From Flavobacterium degerlachei (GTDB lineage: Bacteria; Bacteroidota; Bacteroidia; Flavobacteriales; Flavobacteriaceae), in assembly GCF_900106645.1 (NCBI RefSeq), contig NZ_FNMV01000007.1:124001-188000 (forward strand): a DNA stretch of 64,000 bases. The letters are read 5' to 3'. Under the pieces are notes generated by a model. That model was not told the DNA's origin. It did no database searches and worked only from the letters and a program-made list of their open reading frames with translations. Numbering within the stretch: position 1 is the stretch's first letter; the number at the start of each line of letters is the position of its first letter. The position numbers and the translations under genes were made by a program. Below, one piece after another: positions 50,084 to 59,789 of the stretch.

Positions 50084-51073
50084 ATGTTTATACTAAACGC
50101 AAATGAGCCAGAAGAATTGGCTACTTATTTACAGCAACAACACTGGTTGGCAGCTAACGAAGCTATTGTATCCGTGTCTAAACCGGGCGAGGGGAATATG
50201 AATTGTGTATTGCGGATCGAGACGGAAAGCCGCTCTTTTATTGTGAAGCAATCTCGTGGATATGTCGAAAAATACCCACAGGTTTTAGCACCAGCAGCTC
50301 GTGTTCTTACCGAAGGGGCTTTTTATAAAAAGATAGCCAGCTCTGAAGAAGTGCAGCGTGCAATGCCTATGCTTTTAGGTATTGACGCGGTGAATAATTT
50401 GATTGCTTTAGAAGATTTAGGGAAGACAAATGATTATACCGTTTTGTATGATTTGCAACAAAAATTACAAGAAGGAGAGTTACAGCAGTTGGTGAGGTAT
50501 TTGAATGGTTTGCACCAAAGTTTTCAGAAAACGGTTGTCGATGACGAATTGTCAAACACAGAAATGAGGACATTGAACTATGAGCATATTTTTGAATATC
50601 CATTTAGAGAAGAGAACGGTTTTAATTTAGATACGGTTCAAGAAGGGTTGCAAGCATTGGCTTTGCCTTACAAAAAGAACTCGGAATTAAAGCAAAAAAT
50701 TGAACGATTAGGTTCACTGTATTTGTCGAAAGGGAAGTATTTATTACATGGCGATTTTTATCCCGGGAGCTGGTTAAAAACAGCTGATGGAATTAAAGTT
50801 ATAGATCCGGAATTTTGTTTTTATGGTTTGCGAGAATTTGATTTAGCTGTGTTTTTAGCGCATATGTATTTGACGCAGCAAGAGGAATCGGATATAAAAT
50901 TTGTAAAGGAAAACTACTATTCTTTTGACGAATTAAACACTACAATTCTTAATGGGTTTATAGGTACTGAAATCATGCGTAGGTTAATAGGGCTGGCACA
51001 ATTGCCTTTAAAAATGGATGTAAAAACTAAAGCAAGCTTATTAAAATTTGCTGAAAATTTGATTTTAAAATAA
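50084..51073 (+). CDS. Sugar kinase of the aminoglycoside-phosphotransferase fold (MtnK-like)
   Basis: The 329-residue cytoplasmic kinase has the APH/ChoK fold. The N-lobe has a nucleotide-binding loop region (MNCVLRIETESRSFIVKQSR, about residues 43-62). The catalytic loop is LLHGDFYPGSWL, and the metal-binding segment is KVIDPEFCFYGLREFDLA. The latter is very close to the corresponding stretch of 5-methylthioribose kinase MtnK. Its neighbour is an exported nucleoside hydrolase, 10 bases downstream. It may phosphorylate methylthioribose or ribose released from nucleosides. The substrate is inferred from motif and context. Confidence 0.78.
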   Translation: MFILNANEPEELATYLQQQHWLAANEAIVSVSKPGEGNMNCVLRIETESRSFIVKQSRGYVEKYPQVLAPAARVLTEGAFYKKIASSEEVQRAMPMLLGIDAVNNLIALEDLGKTNDYTVLYDLQQKLQEGELQQLVRYLNGLHQSFQKTVVDDELSNTEMRTLNYEHIFEYPFREENGFNLDTVQEGLQALALPYKKNSELKQKIERLGSLYLSKGKYLLHGDFYPGSWLKTADGIKVIDPEFCFYGLREFDLAVFLAHMYLTQQEESDIKFVKENYYSFDELNTTILNGFIGTEIMRRLIGLAQLPLKMDVKTKASLLKFAENLILK

Positions 51074-51083
51074 ACGAAATACT

Positions 51084-52046
51084 ATGAAAATTAAAATAAT
51101 CGCATTGGCATTGCTGCTGTCGGCAGGATTGCAAGCACAAACTAAAGTATGGTTTGACACTGATATTATGATTGGGATGCCTGATAAAACGCCACGGGAG
51201 GTAGATGATGGAATTACGTTGATTATGGCTTTGAAGCAACCTCAAATAGAGATTGTAGGGATTAGCTCGATCACTTATGTTGATTATAGCTACCCAATTA
51301 TCAATAAAATTTTGGGATGGCACAATAAAGGAGCGGCAATTCCAGTGTATAAAGGTTCTCCAAAAGCGGATGATTTAGGTGTTGAAAATGATGGTACTAG
51401 AGCGTTATATAAAGCTTTAAAGAAAGATAAGCTTACGATTTTAGCTTTAGGACCCATGACTAATATTGCGACTTTGATTCAGAATCATCCTGATATTATT
51501 CCGCAAATAGAGAAGATTTCTATTTGTGCAGCAAGAACTCCAGGCTTGCCATTTAATCCAGGAAACGGAAAATTGAATGTGTTTGATTACAACTATGAAT
51601 TAGATTATAAATCAATGGATGTGGTTCTGAATTCTTCTATACCGCTAGTTTTTGCAGGTTATGAGCCAAGTTCGTACACGTTTATTGGGAATATTGATAT
51701 GGCTAGTTTAGATATGAATGAGGAAGCCGATAAGTGGCTGTTTGACGTAGTTCAACCTTGGATGGATAAGAACGAAAAGTATTTTGGTGTTAGAGGATTT
51801 ATTCCGTTTGACTGTTCTACACTAGGCGTAATTACGCATCCTGATTATTTTACGTACTACAAGGACATTCCTATAAAAGTTAATTATAAAAAGAATGATG
51901 CACTTCAAGTACAACCGAATGTTCCCTATAAAAATTTCTTAGAAGTTTCGTATAAGTATAAAACTAAAAAGAAAGTAGATTATGCAATTCGAGCCTTACA
52001 AGGTTTTGAAGAAAAGATATTGGAGACATTAAGTGTGAAAAACTAA
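51084..52046 (+). CDS. Exported nucleoside hydrolase (IunH-like)
   Basis: The 320-residue enzyme has a signal peptide (MKIKIIALALLLSAGLQAQ), so it works in the periplasm. The calcium-binding aspartate cluster is recognisable as WFDTD (D25, D27) and REVDDGITLIMAL (D41, D42). There is a longer spacer between the two parts than in cytoplasmic family members. ALGPMTNIATLI is the other family signature. It would split nucleosides into base and ribose outside the cytoplasm. It is tightly spaced behind the kinase gene, and the pair suits a nucleoside scavenging route fed by the upstream TonB receptor. Confidence 0.88.
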   Translation: MKIKIIALALLLSAGLQAQTKVWFDTDIMIGMPDKTPREVDDGITLIMALKQPQIEIVGISSITYVDYSYPIINKILGWHNKGAAIPVYKGSPKADDLGVENDGTRALYKALKKDKLTILALGPMTNIATLIQNHPDIIPQIEKISICAARTPGLPFNPGNGKLNVFDYNYELDYKSMDVVLNSSIPLVFAGYEPSSYTFIGNIDMASLDMNEEADKWLFDVVQPWMDKNEKYFGVRGFIPFDCSTLGVITHPDYFTYYKDIPIKVNYKKNDALQVQPNVPYKNFLEVSYKYKTKKKVDYAIRALQGFEEKILETLSVKN

Positions 52047-52201
52047 CAAAACTTTAGGGATTGTTTAAAAACCAAATCTAGAAATCAACCGTATATTACT
52101 ATAACATTCAACTATGAAGTGTTTAAAACATGTTGGCGGTTAAATTAGCCAAAATGGATATAAGAACCCAATAGTATTGATAAAAACTAAAATAACAACA
52201 G

Positions 52202-52840
52202 ATGAAAATTAAATTAGCAAGTTTGGTAGTAGTATTGTTTACAATATTGAGTTGTAATTCGAACGCACAGACAAAAAAGTTATCTTTAGAACCTAAAAAA
52301 GGGAAAGCTGTAGCTGTTTTTGCATCAGGTTGTTTCTGGTGCAGTGAGCACGTATTTGAAGCAGTTGTAGGTGTAGAAGAAGCGGTTTCTGGATATTCTG
52401 GAGGGAATGTAAAAAATCCTAGTTACGAATTGGTGGGGTCAAATAGAACTGGTCATGCCGAAGCAGTGGCGGTTTTTTATGATCCAAAAGTAGTCTCCTT
52501 TAAAGAATTAGTAGATGTGTTTTTTGCCTCGCAAGATCCTACAACGCCTAATCAGCAAGGTCCTGACAAAGGATCTTCCTATCGTTCTATTGCCTTTTAT
52601 AAAAATGCAGTAGAGAAAAAAATCATTGAGGACAAGATCAAGGAGCTTACCGCCAATAAAGTATTTGCTAATCCTATTGTGACAGAGGTAAAAGCAGTTT
52701 CTGACTTTTATGAAGCTGAAGCCTATCACCAAGACTATGTAAAGAATAATCCAAATCAACCTTATGTAAAAGGGGTTTCAATTCCGCGATACAACAAGTT
52801 TAAAAAAACATATAAAGGAAAACTAAAACCTAAATCTTAA
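52202..52840 (+). CDS. msrA: Peptide methionine-S-sulfoxide reductase, lipoprotein form
   Basis: The 212-residue enzyme repairs oxidised methionine (S isomer). A type-II signal with lipobox ILSCN puts a lipid on C18. The catalytic cysteine is C44 in the family motif [17 protein letters not shown], and GYSGG follows. The length beyond the signal is normal for MsrA. It is followed after four bases by msrB, also a lipoprotein, so the pair acts on the periplasmic side of a membrane. The electron donor for resolving the enzyme is not encoded nearby. Confidence 0.95.
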   Translation: MKIKLASLVVVLFTILSCNSNAQTKKLSLEPKKGKAVAVFASGCFWCSEHVFEAVVGVEEAVSGYSGGNVKNPSYELVGSNRTGHAEAVAVFYDPKVVSFKELVDVFFASQDPTTPNQQGPDKGSSYRSIAFYKNAVEKKIIEDKIKELTANKVFANPIVTEVKAVSDFYEAEAYHQDYVKNNPNQPYVKGVSIPRYNKFKKTYKGKLKPKS

Positions 52841-52844
52841 AGTC

Positions 52845-53387
52845 ATGAAATTATATAAACAACTATTAGTATTACCCGTAATCGCGTTTAGCTTTATTGC
52901 CTGTATGCAAGCGAATAAAAGCGAAAAAGTAATAACGGAAGCAAAATCAACGATGCAGCAACAACCAGTATTGTCATTGACAGATACCTCGTTGAAGAAA
53001 GTCATTAAAACGGACGCTGAATGGAAAAAGCTATTGACTGCTAATCAGTATTATGTTTTGAGAGAAAAAGGAACAGAGCGTCCCTTTCAAAATGAGTTTA
53101 ATGACAATCATAAAAAAGGACATTATTTTTGTGCTGCCTGTAAGTTGCCTTTGTTCTCCTCTGAAACAAAGTTTGAGTCGGGGACTGGATGGCCAAGTTT
53201 TTATGCTCCGATAAATAATAATAGAGTCAAAGAAGTTGTAGATAAAAGTCTGGGAATGGTGCGCGGAGAAATTGTTTGTGCGCGTTGTGATGGTCATCTT
53301 GGACATCTTTTTGATGACGGACCTAGACCAACAGGTTTGCGTTATTGTATGAATTCAGCAGCAATGTTATTTCAAGAGACTAAATAA
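52845..53387 (+). CDS. msrB: Peptide methionine-R-sulfoxide reductase, lipoprotein form
   Basis: The 180-residue partner of MsrA handles the R isomer. The lipobox ends at C20 (FSFIACMQ). Four zinc-binding cysteines are intact as C96/C99 (FCAACKLP) and C145/C148 ([10 protein letters not shown]). The catalytic cysteine is C168 in RYCMNSAAM. The msrA-msrB pair is one transcript, ended by a strong terminator at 53413. Confidence 0.95.
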   Translation: MKLYKQLLVLPVIAFSFIACMQANKSEKVITEAKSTMQQQPVLSLTDTSLKKVIKTDAEWKKLLTANQYYVLREKGTERPFQNEFNDNHKKGHYFCAACKLPLFSSETKFESGTGWPSFYAPINNNRVKEVVDKSLGMVRGEIVCARCDGHLGHLFDDGPRPTGLRYCMNSAAMLFQETK

Positions 53388-53412
53388 ATATTGGTTAATT
53401 ATTTTATTCAAA

Positions 53413-53450
53413 AAAAGGGCGTTTGTTTCATTTGAAACAAACGCCCTTTT
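53413..53450. terminator. Strong bidirectional terminator after msrB
   Basis: An 18-bp perfect stem (53413-53430 with 53433-53450) has a two-base loop. Four A and four T bases flank the GGGCGTTTG core, so it can act on both strands and closes the long minus-strand train that ends at 53469. Confidence 0.92.
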
Positions 53451-53468
53451 AAGTTTTGTAATGCTTAA

Positions 53469-54158
53469 CTATTGTTTATAAGCAGCAACTAATTGCTCTG
53501 CCATGGCTAATATATCACTGGTTTCAAAATTAGGTTTACTTGACAAACTGTATTGCGATTGACCTTCGCGAGCAATAAATCCAGTTGCTAAACCGGCATG
53601 TGATGCACCTGCTAAATCCCAACCATGTGCAGCAATCATTAGCATTTCTTCAGGTTTTACATTTAGTTTATTCGCTGCCCACAAATAGGTTTCAGCTGCA
53701 GGTTTATATTTTTCGATGGTATCAATACTCAATGCTTGCTCAAAATAATCGGTTAGATTAGAGTTTTTTAATTGTTCCTTTAAAGCGCTATCAGGTGAGT
53801 TAGTCAAGGTAATTAATCGAAAACCATTTTCCTTTAAAAGTTGCAATCCTTTGATTACATCGGGATAGGTTTGCAGTGATTTAATAACTGATAAGGTCTC
53901 TTTTATTTCCTCTGAAGTAACTTTTTTATGTAATGATGTCGCAGCCATATCAAGTGTTGCGGCAGCTATAGTGGTGAAATTATGGTATTCATTGATGCTA
54001 TTAGATACTGTTGAATAATGCAATAGCATTCCAAACCAAATTCGGAATCCCTGTTCTTCATTTAGCAGTGCATTCACTGATTTTTTTAAAGGAGTCATGT
54101 CAAGTAAAGTTTCATTTACGTCGAAGACAATTACAGGTTTACTTTTTTGTATGGTCAT
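53469..54158 (-). CDS. Haloacid dehalogenase type II-like hydrolase
   Basis: The 229-residue HAD-superfamily enzyme has its nucleophile at D13 (VIVFDVNETLLDM). The second motif is LITLTNSPDSA, the lysine motif is KYKPAAETYLWAA, and the acidic motif is MIAAHGWDLAGASHAGL. These match L-2-haloacid dehalogenases (type II), although substrates of many members are unknown. It is the last gene of the minus-strand train, 14 bases after the GH113-like gene. Its link to the glycan genes is unclear. Confidence 0.85.
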   Translation of the reverse strand: MTIQKSKPVIVFDVNETLLDMTPLKKSVNALLNEEQGFRIWFGMLLHYSTVSNSINEYHNFTTIAAATLDMAATSLHKKVTSEEIKETLSVIKSLQTYPDVIKGLQLLKENGFRLITLTNSPDSALKEQLKNSNLTDYFEQALSIDTIEKYKPAAETYLWAANKLNVKPEEMLMIAAHGWDLAGASHAGLATGFIAREGQSQYSLSSKPNFETSDILAMAEQLVAAYKQ

Positions 54159-54172
54159 GTTTTAATTTTAAA

Positions 54173-55225
54173 TTATTGGTACCATCTTTTAATGGTTTCA
54201 AGAGCAGGTTTTTCCTGCGGAGTGTAATCAATATTATTTTTAGACTTTTTATGGTAATCATCAGCATACCATTTCCAAGCAAAACCTCCTACAAACCAGT
54301 CTTTTTGTGTCATAGATTGAAATAAGGACTCGTATGCATTGGCTTGAGCCAAATTATTGATTTCATTTTTTGTTTCGGTCCAAGGTTCTTCAGCGGCATG
54401 GTTGGAATTACGGTATCCAAACTCGGTAAAGAGGATTTTCTTGTTGAATTTTTTTTGAACTAAATCCATTTTATCGATGTGCTTTTTCCATGATGCATTA
54501 AGATCTTCTACCGAAGGGTCCTCGGCATTTGATAAGGGAAAATAACCATCAATACCAATGTAATCCAATTGATCCCAAAAAGGGACTTTATCAAAGTCAT
54601 CCCAGTTCGCCGCGTAAGTCAATTTTCCGGTATAGATTTTTTTAATTTTATGGATTAATTGATTCCAATATTCAGGTCGTTTTGCAACAGAATTTCCTAA
54701 TTCTGTTCCGAAACAAAATAGTTCTATTTTTTGTTCTTCAGCTAATTTTGCAAATTCTAAAATGTATTTTTCATAGTCGGCTTCCCAATGTTCCCATTCT
54801 TTTACGGTAGCAAAATCTAAATTTCCAGTATAAAAATCATGGTTTACCCAAAGATGTGGTTTTAACATCACAGTCATTTTGTACTCATGTGCCATTTTGT
54901 TGCTGGCAATTATCCCTTCTGTTTTTTCGCCCCACCATTGACGGTCATTATTGTAATTCACTGATGCATCATCAATATTTACAAAGGCATACGGAATCAA
55001 AGAAATCGCATTGACCTGATTCTCTTTTAAACTTTCGAGTGTACTATTTTTTAATTCTTTTATAGGTGCTACAAGATTCATCCCTTTGTACTCCATTGCT
55101 AAATTTCTAACAGCGGTTTTAATAGGTATTTTAGCAATATCATCTGTGTCTTTATTGCTATAAAAAGCGTATCCACTAATGATTAGGATAAAGAGGAGTA
55201 AAAGGACAAGTAGTTTTTTTTTCAT
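54173..55225 (-). CDS. GH113-like glycoside hydrolase (beta-mannanase family)
   Basis: The 350-residue protein has an N-terminal membrane anchor (about residues 4-22) and a TIM-barrel. The acid/base glutamate is E175 (FGTELGN) and the nucleophile is E268 (ILFTEFGYRNSN), the strand-4/strand-7 arrangement of clan GH-A. Motifs KPHLWVNHDF and GIDGYFPLS fit family GH113, which contains endo-beta-mannanases. It probably faces the periplasm. Its place beside a CslA-like synthase suggests trimming of a newly made mannan-like chain, as cellulases do in cellulose operons. That is inference. Confidence 0.8.
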   Translation of the reverse strand: MKKKLLVLLLLFILIISGYAFYSNKDTDDIAKIPIKTAVRNLAMEYKGMNLVAPIKELKNSTLESLKENQVNAISLIPYAFVNIDDASVNYNNDRQWWGEKTEGIIASNKMAHEYKMTVMLKPHLWVNHDFYTGNLDFATVKEWEHWEADYEKYILEFAKLAEEQKIELFCFGTELGNSVAKRPEYWNQLIHKIKKIYTGKLTYAANWDDFDKVPFWDQLDYIGIDGYFPLSNAEDPSVEDLNASWKKHIDKMDLVQKKFNKKILFTEFGYRNSNHAAEEPWTETKNEINNLAQANAYESLFQSMTQKDWFVGGFAWKWYADDYHKKSKNNIDYTPQEKPALETIKRWYQ

Positions 55226-55347
55226 AATTCTAAACTTAACCTATAAAATCTGCTAACTGAATTTCTAATATGAAAGTATTAGTTTGCAGTTATTTAGTTA
55301 TTGTATTGCGGTGGTATTTTTAATATTCACGCATTAAAAAACGCTAA

Positions 55348-55617
55348 TTATGCTTTCTTTAATTTCTCAATAATGGTCAGCTTCTTTGCTTCGGCCATTT
55401 TCATACTTCCATTTGATTTGTTTGGAGCAAACCATTGACCAATTATTTTGTCCATCAGTTTAGACTGATTTTCATAGGCATTACAAGTTTCACACATAGC
55501 TTTGTGTGCCTGTAATTGCATTTTTTCCTTTATTGTCAAAGGAGTAAGCATTTGTTTGTCTATCAGCTCTGTTGATTTTTTACAAGTCCTCAACAACATT
55601 CTCATTACTATGTGCAT
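55348..55617 (-). CDS. Small cysteine-rich protein, probable anti-sigma factor
   Basis: This 89-residue cytoplasmic protein carries a HKAMCETC motif (His-x3-Cys-x2-Cys) at about residues 38-45. This is the zinc-binding signature of ZAS-type anti-sigma factors. It lacks a membrane segment. It lies 22 bases after the ECF sigma gene, the standard position for its regulator. An alternative start at the second or third methionine (MRMLL) is possible. The function is inferred from motif and position. Confidence 0.72.
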   Translation of the reverse strand: MHIVMRMLLRTCKKSTELIDKQMLTPLTIKEKMQLQAHKAMCETCNAYENQSKLMDKIIGQWFAPNKSNGSMKMAEAKKLTIIEKLKKA

Positions 55618-55639
55618 TTTCTCTATCGTTAAAGTGTTA

Positions 55640-56221
55640 CTAAACCCATTTTAATTCTAAACATTTTCTCAATAGCAGTTTTGATCTATGTACGATCTGC
55701 CAGTAATTAGACGATGTGATTTCTAGTTCCTGACAAATTTCGGTCGTGTCTTTATCAGATAGATATTTGGATGTAACGGCTAGTTTCCATTTTTGAGGTA
55801 AATCGTCCATACATTCCTGCATCACATCATTGAATTCGGGATTGTCTAATAGCTCTTCATCCTGGTCCCAAATTGCTTTGATCTCATTGTCTTTCCAGCA
55901 TCCATAGGCGTTAAACATGCCTTCTGACAACTCAAAACCGCTGTTTTCAGTCAAACTAAATGTTTGTTTAGTCGTTTTAGCACTCTTGCGGTAATAGTCA
56001 ATTACTTTGTTATTAAGGATAGAAAATAACCAAGTTTTAGGTTGGCTTTTCCCTTGAAAAGTATCTATTTTATTAAATGCCGACAAAAAGGTTTCTTGTA
56101 CTAAGTCTTCGGCAGTCTCTTTTGAAGAGGTTTTGTAAAATGCCCAACTATAAAGTTCATCGCTAAATTGATTGACCCATTGTTCTAATATCGTTTTTGG
56201 GTTTTCGTTTATAACATCCAT
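55640..56221 (-). CDS. ECF-type sigma factor
   Basis: The 193-residue protein has sigma region 2 (about 20-85) with AEDLVQETFLSAFNKID and PKTWLFSILNNKVIDYYRK. Region 4 (about 135-190) has TTEICQELEITSSNYWQIVH as its helix-turn-helix. A longer, acidic linker separates the two. It is 28 bases behind the multi-pass glycosyltransferase and directly before the small zinc protein. It may control the surrounding glycan genes or respond to envelope stress. Target promoters are not evident from this window. Confidence 0.9.
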   Translation of the reverse strand: MDVINENPKTILEQWVNQFSDELYSWAFYKTSSKETAEDLVQETFLSAFNKIDTFQGKSQPKTWLFSILNNKVIDYYRKSAKTTKQTFSLTENSGFELSEGMFNAYGCWKDNEIKAIWDQDEELLDNPEFNDVMQECMDDLPQKWKLAVTSKYLSDKDTTEICQELEITSSNYWQIVHRSKLLLRKCLELKWV

Positions 56222-56249
56222 AAGTATATTCAGGCTTCATTATTTTTAA

Positions 56250-57593
56250 TTATGCCAAATGTACTATTTTTTTGTTGCGAAGAAAGTTAGTGTTTTCATA
56301 AATTAAATAGGAAAAAACTAGCAGATACTCGATTGCTATTAACCAATAGTTTTCTTTAAACTCTGAATTGGAGTAGGCAGCGTAGCTTAATATTACTGTT
56401 AAACTCCAAACGATTGGGTAGTTGTATTTTGTAAAAATGCCAATTAAAATTAGATTGATAACGTACCAAGGATGTACTGTTGTAGACGTAAAAAGATATA
56501 CGGTTAATACCACTAGAAAATTTTGAAACAGATCTAGTGTTGTTTTGTTCTTACCTTTGAATGCTTTGTAAACGATAAAAAGTACAATTAAAATAGGTGT
56601 AATTTTACCAGTTGTGTGAATAACGTTGTAGCCTTTAATCCAATAACCTACTTCACGTATGATATAATAGATACTGGCATTAAACTCAAAATTTGTAAAC
56701 CACAAACCTATGGTGTCGCTGTAATTTTGAATAAGTTCAGCAGAAAGAAACGGCAAGAAAAGAATGATGTTAGTCCCAATTACAATACAGTAAAACAAAA
56801 TTGCCTTTTTCCATCCTAACTTTTGTAAAAATAAAGGCAATAGTAATAACGGAAGCAACTTTGTTGAAATAGATAAGGCTAAAATCACAGCTGCCGTTTT
56901 CCATTTGTTTTCATGCAGTAAATACATGCTCCAAACAAAGAAGAACAACATCACGCCTTCAAAATGAAGGTTTGAAGTAAGTTCAATTATCACTAATGGA
57001 TTTAACAAATACCAGAAAATGCCATATTTTTCGATTCCTAATTTCGCTAATAATTTGCTTCCAAAATACAAGGTTCCCAGATCGGCAGCTATGATAATTA
57101 GTCGCATTCCTATGACTGCTCCAATTACAGAATTGGCACTAAAAAAGGCAGCAATTGCAAAAAATAATTGGTTTATAGGAGGATAGTTCGAAAAATGGCT
57201 GGCACTCAAACTGCCCATTCCGTCGAATAGCTCTTTGGCGTTAGCCAAGTTAAAATTAGCTTGATGTATTAAATCATTAGGTAAGTATAGGTATGGATTT
57301 ATTCCTTGAAGCAATAAACGACCATCCCAAATGAAACGGTAATAATCCTGTGATAGATTAGGAGAAACGACCATTAATACTAACCTAAAAAGTATCGTAG
57401 CGCCTATGAGAAAAGGGATATTGTCTTTTTGCAATTTTATAATTTGGTACAATAAAACAAATAAAAAGCTATACGCAATCACTAGATTAATAAATTCTGA
57501 GCGATTTAATACATATCCTATGTAGCCATATAATAGGGCACTTATAAGGAGATATAAATAAGATTTTACAGTATTTGAATCTAAAGAATTCAT
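56250..57593 (-). CDS. Multi-pass GT-C type glycosyltransferase (mannosyltransferase-like)
   Basis: This 447-residue inner-membrane protein has ten or more hydrophobic segments. An acidic-aromatic first loop ([19 protein letters not shown], near residue 78) is typical of GT-C enzymes that use polyprenyl-phosphate sugars. Later loops carry [10 protein letters not shown] and [11 protein letters not shown]. Similar proteins are annotated as DUF2029-like or GPI-mannosyltransferase-like. Its ATG overlaps the stop of the CslA-like gene (TAATG). It would use a lipid-linked sugar made by the DPM1-like enzyme. The exact sugar is unknown. Confidence 0.78.
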   Translation of the reverse strand: MNSLDSNTVKSYLYLLISALLYGYIGYVLNRSEFINLVIAYSFLFVLLYQIIKLQKDNIPFLIGATILFRLVLMVVSPNLSQDYYRFIWDGRLLLQGINPYLYLPNDLIHQANFNLANAKELFDGMGSLSASHFSNYPPINQLFFAIAAFFSANSVIGAVIGMRLIIIAADLGTLYFGSKLLAKLGIEKYGIFWYLLNPLVIIELTSNLHFEGVMLFFFVWSMYLLHENKWKTAAVILALSISTKLLPLLLLPLFLQKLGWKKAILFYCIVIGTNIILFLPFLSAELIQNYSDTIGLWFTNFEFNASIYYIIREVGYWIKGYNVIHTTGKITPILIVLFIVYKAFKGKNKTTLDLFQNFLVVLTVYLFTSTTVHPWYVINLILIGIFTKYNYPIVWSLTVILSYAAYSNSEFKENYWLIAIEYLLVFSYLIYENTNFLRNKKIVHLA

Positions 57594-59074
57594 TAGTTAT
57601 TATCTGTAATTGATTTTATGAAAACAAAGCTAAAGCCTGTTAAAAGCATGAAGTGAAGAGCAATTATACTATAATCATTTAATATAACTGCGCTGTAAAT
57701 ACCAAATAGAAAATAAAGGATTAAGCCTCCTTCGACAAATATGTTTTTAGATATTTTTTTAGACAGGTAACTATTTTGTTTCCACTTGTCTTTTAGCCCT
57801 TCAATATTCAATTTTGGAGTTCTAATAAAGTCACTTTTTTTGCCCCATAATCCTTCAAGCACCGCTATTGTATTATGAAAGGAAAAGCCCATCACAATAG
57901 TGTAAAAAGTAAGAAACATTCGAGTGTACCTCAAGAAGTTTTTATATCCTCCGCCATGAAGGCTTTTAAAAGTAACCCAATAACTGATAAAAAACAGTAA
58001 TGAGCTAATAACAAAGAATACTAATACATCAAATATAGCATCAAACTGAAGGTATTTGTTTTTAATATATAAAACGGGTACGCTTAATATTGCCATGACA
58101 AAAATAGCTAGGAACATGCTGCTGTTTAGTAGGTGCAAAATTCCATGCACTTTTGTTTTAAAACCAGTTGATTTAGATTGTACTAAACGAATTGCATTTT
58201 TACTGAAATTCTCAGCACCGCCTTTATTCCATCTAAATTGTTGCGAACGCGCCGCACTAATGATAGCAGGCAACTCAGCTGGTGTTTCTACTTGTTCTAA
58301 ATATTTAAATTTCCAGTTTTTTAATTGTGCACGATAGCTCAAATCCAAATCCTCAGTTAGGGTATCGCTTTCCCAATTCCCAGCGTCAAGAATACATTCT
58401 TTTCTCCAAACACCAGCTGTACCGTTAAAATTGATAAAGTGGGATTTAGAATTCCTGCCTACTTGTTCTAGTGTAAAATGAGCATCTAAAGCAAAGGCTT
58501 GAATCTTTGTGAGCAGTGAATAATCCCGATTTAAATGTCCCCAACGTGTTTGTACTACGCCAATTTTTGGATCCTTAAAATAAGGAATAGTTTTATAAAG
58601 CCAGTCTTTTTGAGGAACAAAGTCAGCGTCAAAAATCGCTATAAATTCTCCCTTAGCGTGAACTAAACCTTCCTTTAGCGCGCCAGCTTTAAAACCGGAT
58701 CTGTTGGTTCTTTTTATTTGTTTAATATCGATGCCGGTAGCAGCAATTTGCTGAATCAAAGCAGCGGTTTCAGTTACACTTTCGTCAGTACTGTCATCCA
58801 ATACTTGTATTTCTAATTTATCCTTGGGATACTCAAGTTTTGCTATTGTTGTCAATAATCGTTCGATCACATATTTCTCATTATAAATAGGTAATTGTAT
58901 AGTAACATAAGGAATTTCCTCATTATTCGAAAAGTCAAATTGTATCGACTGATCCTTTGTTTTTTTACTTTTAAGGTAGTTAAGCAGCAAATTAAATTGC
59001 GCTAAACTATAAAAGAAAACTAGTAAAATGGAGATTGCGTATAGTATTACGATAATATAAGAAAGCTGTAGCAT
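57593..59074 (-). CDS. Processive family-2 glycosyltransferase, CslA-like
   Basis: The start is placed at 59074 ([20 protein letters not shown]), giving 493 residues; 19 codons upstream overlap the previous gene. One membrane segment leads to a cytoplasmic GT2 domain with the D,D,D,QxxRW set: [28 protein letters not shown] and [10 protein letters not shown]. Four or more C-terminal membrane segments follow. The catalytic stretches ([25 protein letters not shown]) are strikingly like those of plant CslA mannan synthases and their bacterial relatives. A beta-mannan or related glucan is the likely product. The sugar is inferred. Confidence 0.88.
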   Translation of the reverse strand: MLQLSYIIVILYAISILLVFFYSLAQFNLLLNYLKSKKTKDQSIQFDFSNNEEIPYVTIQLPIYNEKYVIERLLTTIAKLEYPKDKLEIQVLDDSTDESVTETAALIQQIAATGIDIKQIKRTNRSGFKAGALKEGLVHAKGEFIAIFDADFVPQKDWLYKTIPYFKDPKIGVVQTRWGHLNRDYSLLTKIQAFALDAHFTLEQVGRNSKSHFINFNGTAGVWRKECILDAGNWESDTLTEDLDLSYRAQLKNWKFKYLEQVETPAELPAIISAARSQQFRWNKGGAENFSKNAIRLVQSKSTGFKTKVHGILHLLNSSMFLAIFVMAILSVPVLYIKNKYLQFDAIFDVLVFFVISSLLFFISYWVTFKSLHGGGYKNFLRYTRMFLTFYTIVMGFSFHNTIAVLEGLWGKKSDFIRTPKLNIEGLKDKWKQNSYLSKKISKNIFVEGGLILYFLFGIYSAVILNDYSIIALHFMLLTGFSFVFIKSITDNN

Positions 59075-59099
59075 GTTATTGTTTAACCTTTTCAGGTTG

Positions 59100-59789
59100 T
59101 TATTTAAATGTATATTTGAAAATCCAGCCAATTATTTTTATTCCGGCCATGATAGAGCCTTTAACTGTTCCAGAGACCTTAGAAACCCCGATTCTATTTT
59201 TGTAACGAACAGGTATTTCGACATAGCTCATGTTTTGTTTCAAGACTTTTAACTGCATTTCCACAGTCCAACCATAGGTTTTGTCTTGCATGTTCAAAGC
59301 TAGTAGTTTTTCATACTTAATTGCTCGAAATGGACCCAGATCAGTATATTTTGCATTAAAAAATAGCCCCATCAAGAAAGTGGCCAGCCAGTTTCCGAAA
59401 ATCTGCTGTGGTGTCATAGAATGATTTTCACGCAAAGACTCGACTCTAGCACCAACGACAAAGTCCATATTGTCATTGAGTATTGGAGCAATTATTTTGT
59501 TTAATTCCTCAGGATAGTCTGAATAATCACCGTCTAGAAAAACGATAATATCTGGTTTTATTTCTTGTTTCGAAATGTATTCCATTCCTTTTAAGCAAGC
59601 ATAACCATAGCCTTTTCTGTTTTCTGAAAGTACTGTTGCGCCAGCTCCTTCTGCAGCCTTTATGGTGTTGTCAGTTGAATTGTTGCTAATAACAATTACT
59701 TCATTGACTGTATTTGGAATTTCATTAATGACATTGGCAATGGCTTGTTCTTCATTATAAGCGGGAATAATTACTTTTATTATACTCAT
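59100..59789 (-). CDS. Dolichol/polyprenyl-phosphate mannosyltransferase-like GT2
   Basis: The 229-residue GT2 enzyme has VIIPAYNEEQAIANV at the start, the metal motif FLDGDYSDYPEELN (about residue 85) and a C-terminal RIGVSKVSGTVKGS segment, all typical of DPM1-like synthases. It ends at the membrane with a short hydrophobic tail. It overlaps the MORN-like gene by four bases (ATGA) and leads into the CslA-like gene. It probably transfers a sugar from a nucleotide donor to polyprenyl phosphate for use by the GT-C enzyme. Mannose is likely but unproven. Confidence 0.88.
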   Translation of the reverse strand: MSIIKVIIPAYNEEQAIANVINEIPNTVNEVIVISNNSTDNTIKAAEGAGATVLSENRKGYGYACLKGMEYISKQEIKPDIIVFLDGDYSDYPEELNKIIAPILNDNMDFVVGARVESLRENHSMTPQQIFGNWLATFLMGLFFNAKYTDLGPFRAIKYEKLLALNMQDKTYGWTVEMQLKVLKQNMSYVEIPVRYKNRIGVSKVSGTVKGSIMAGIKIIGWIFKYTFK

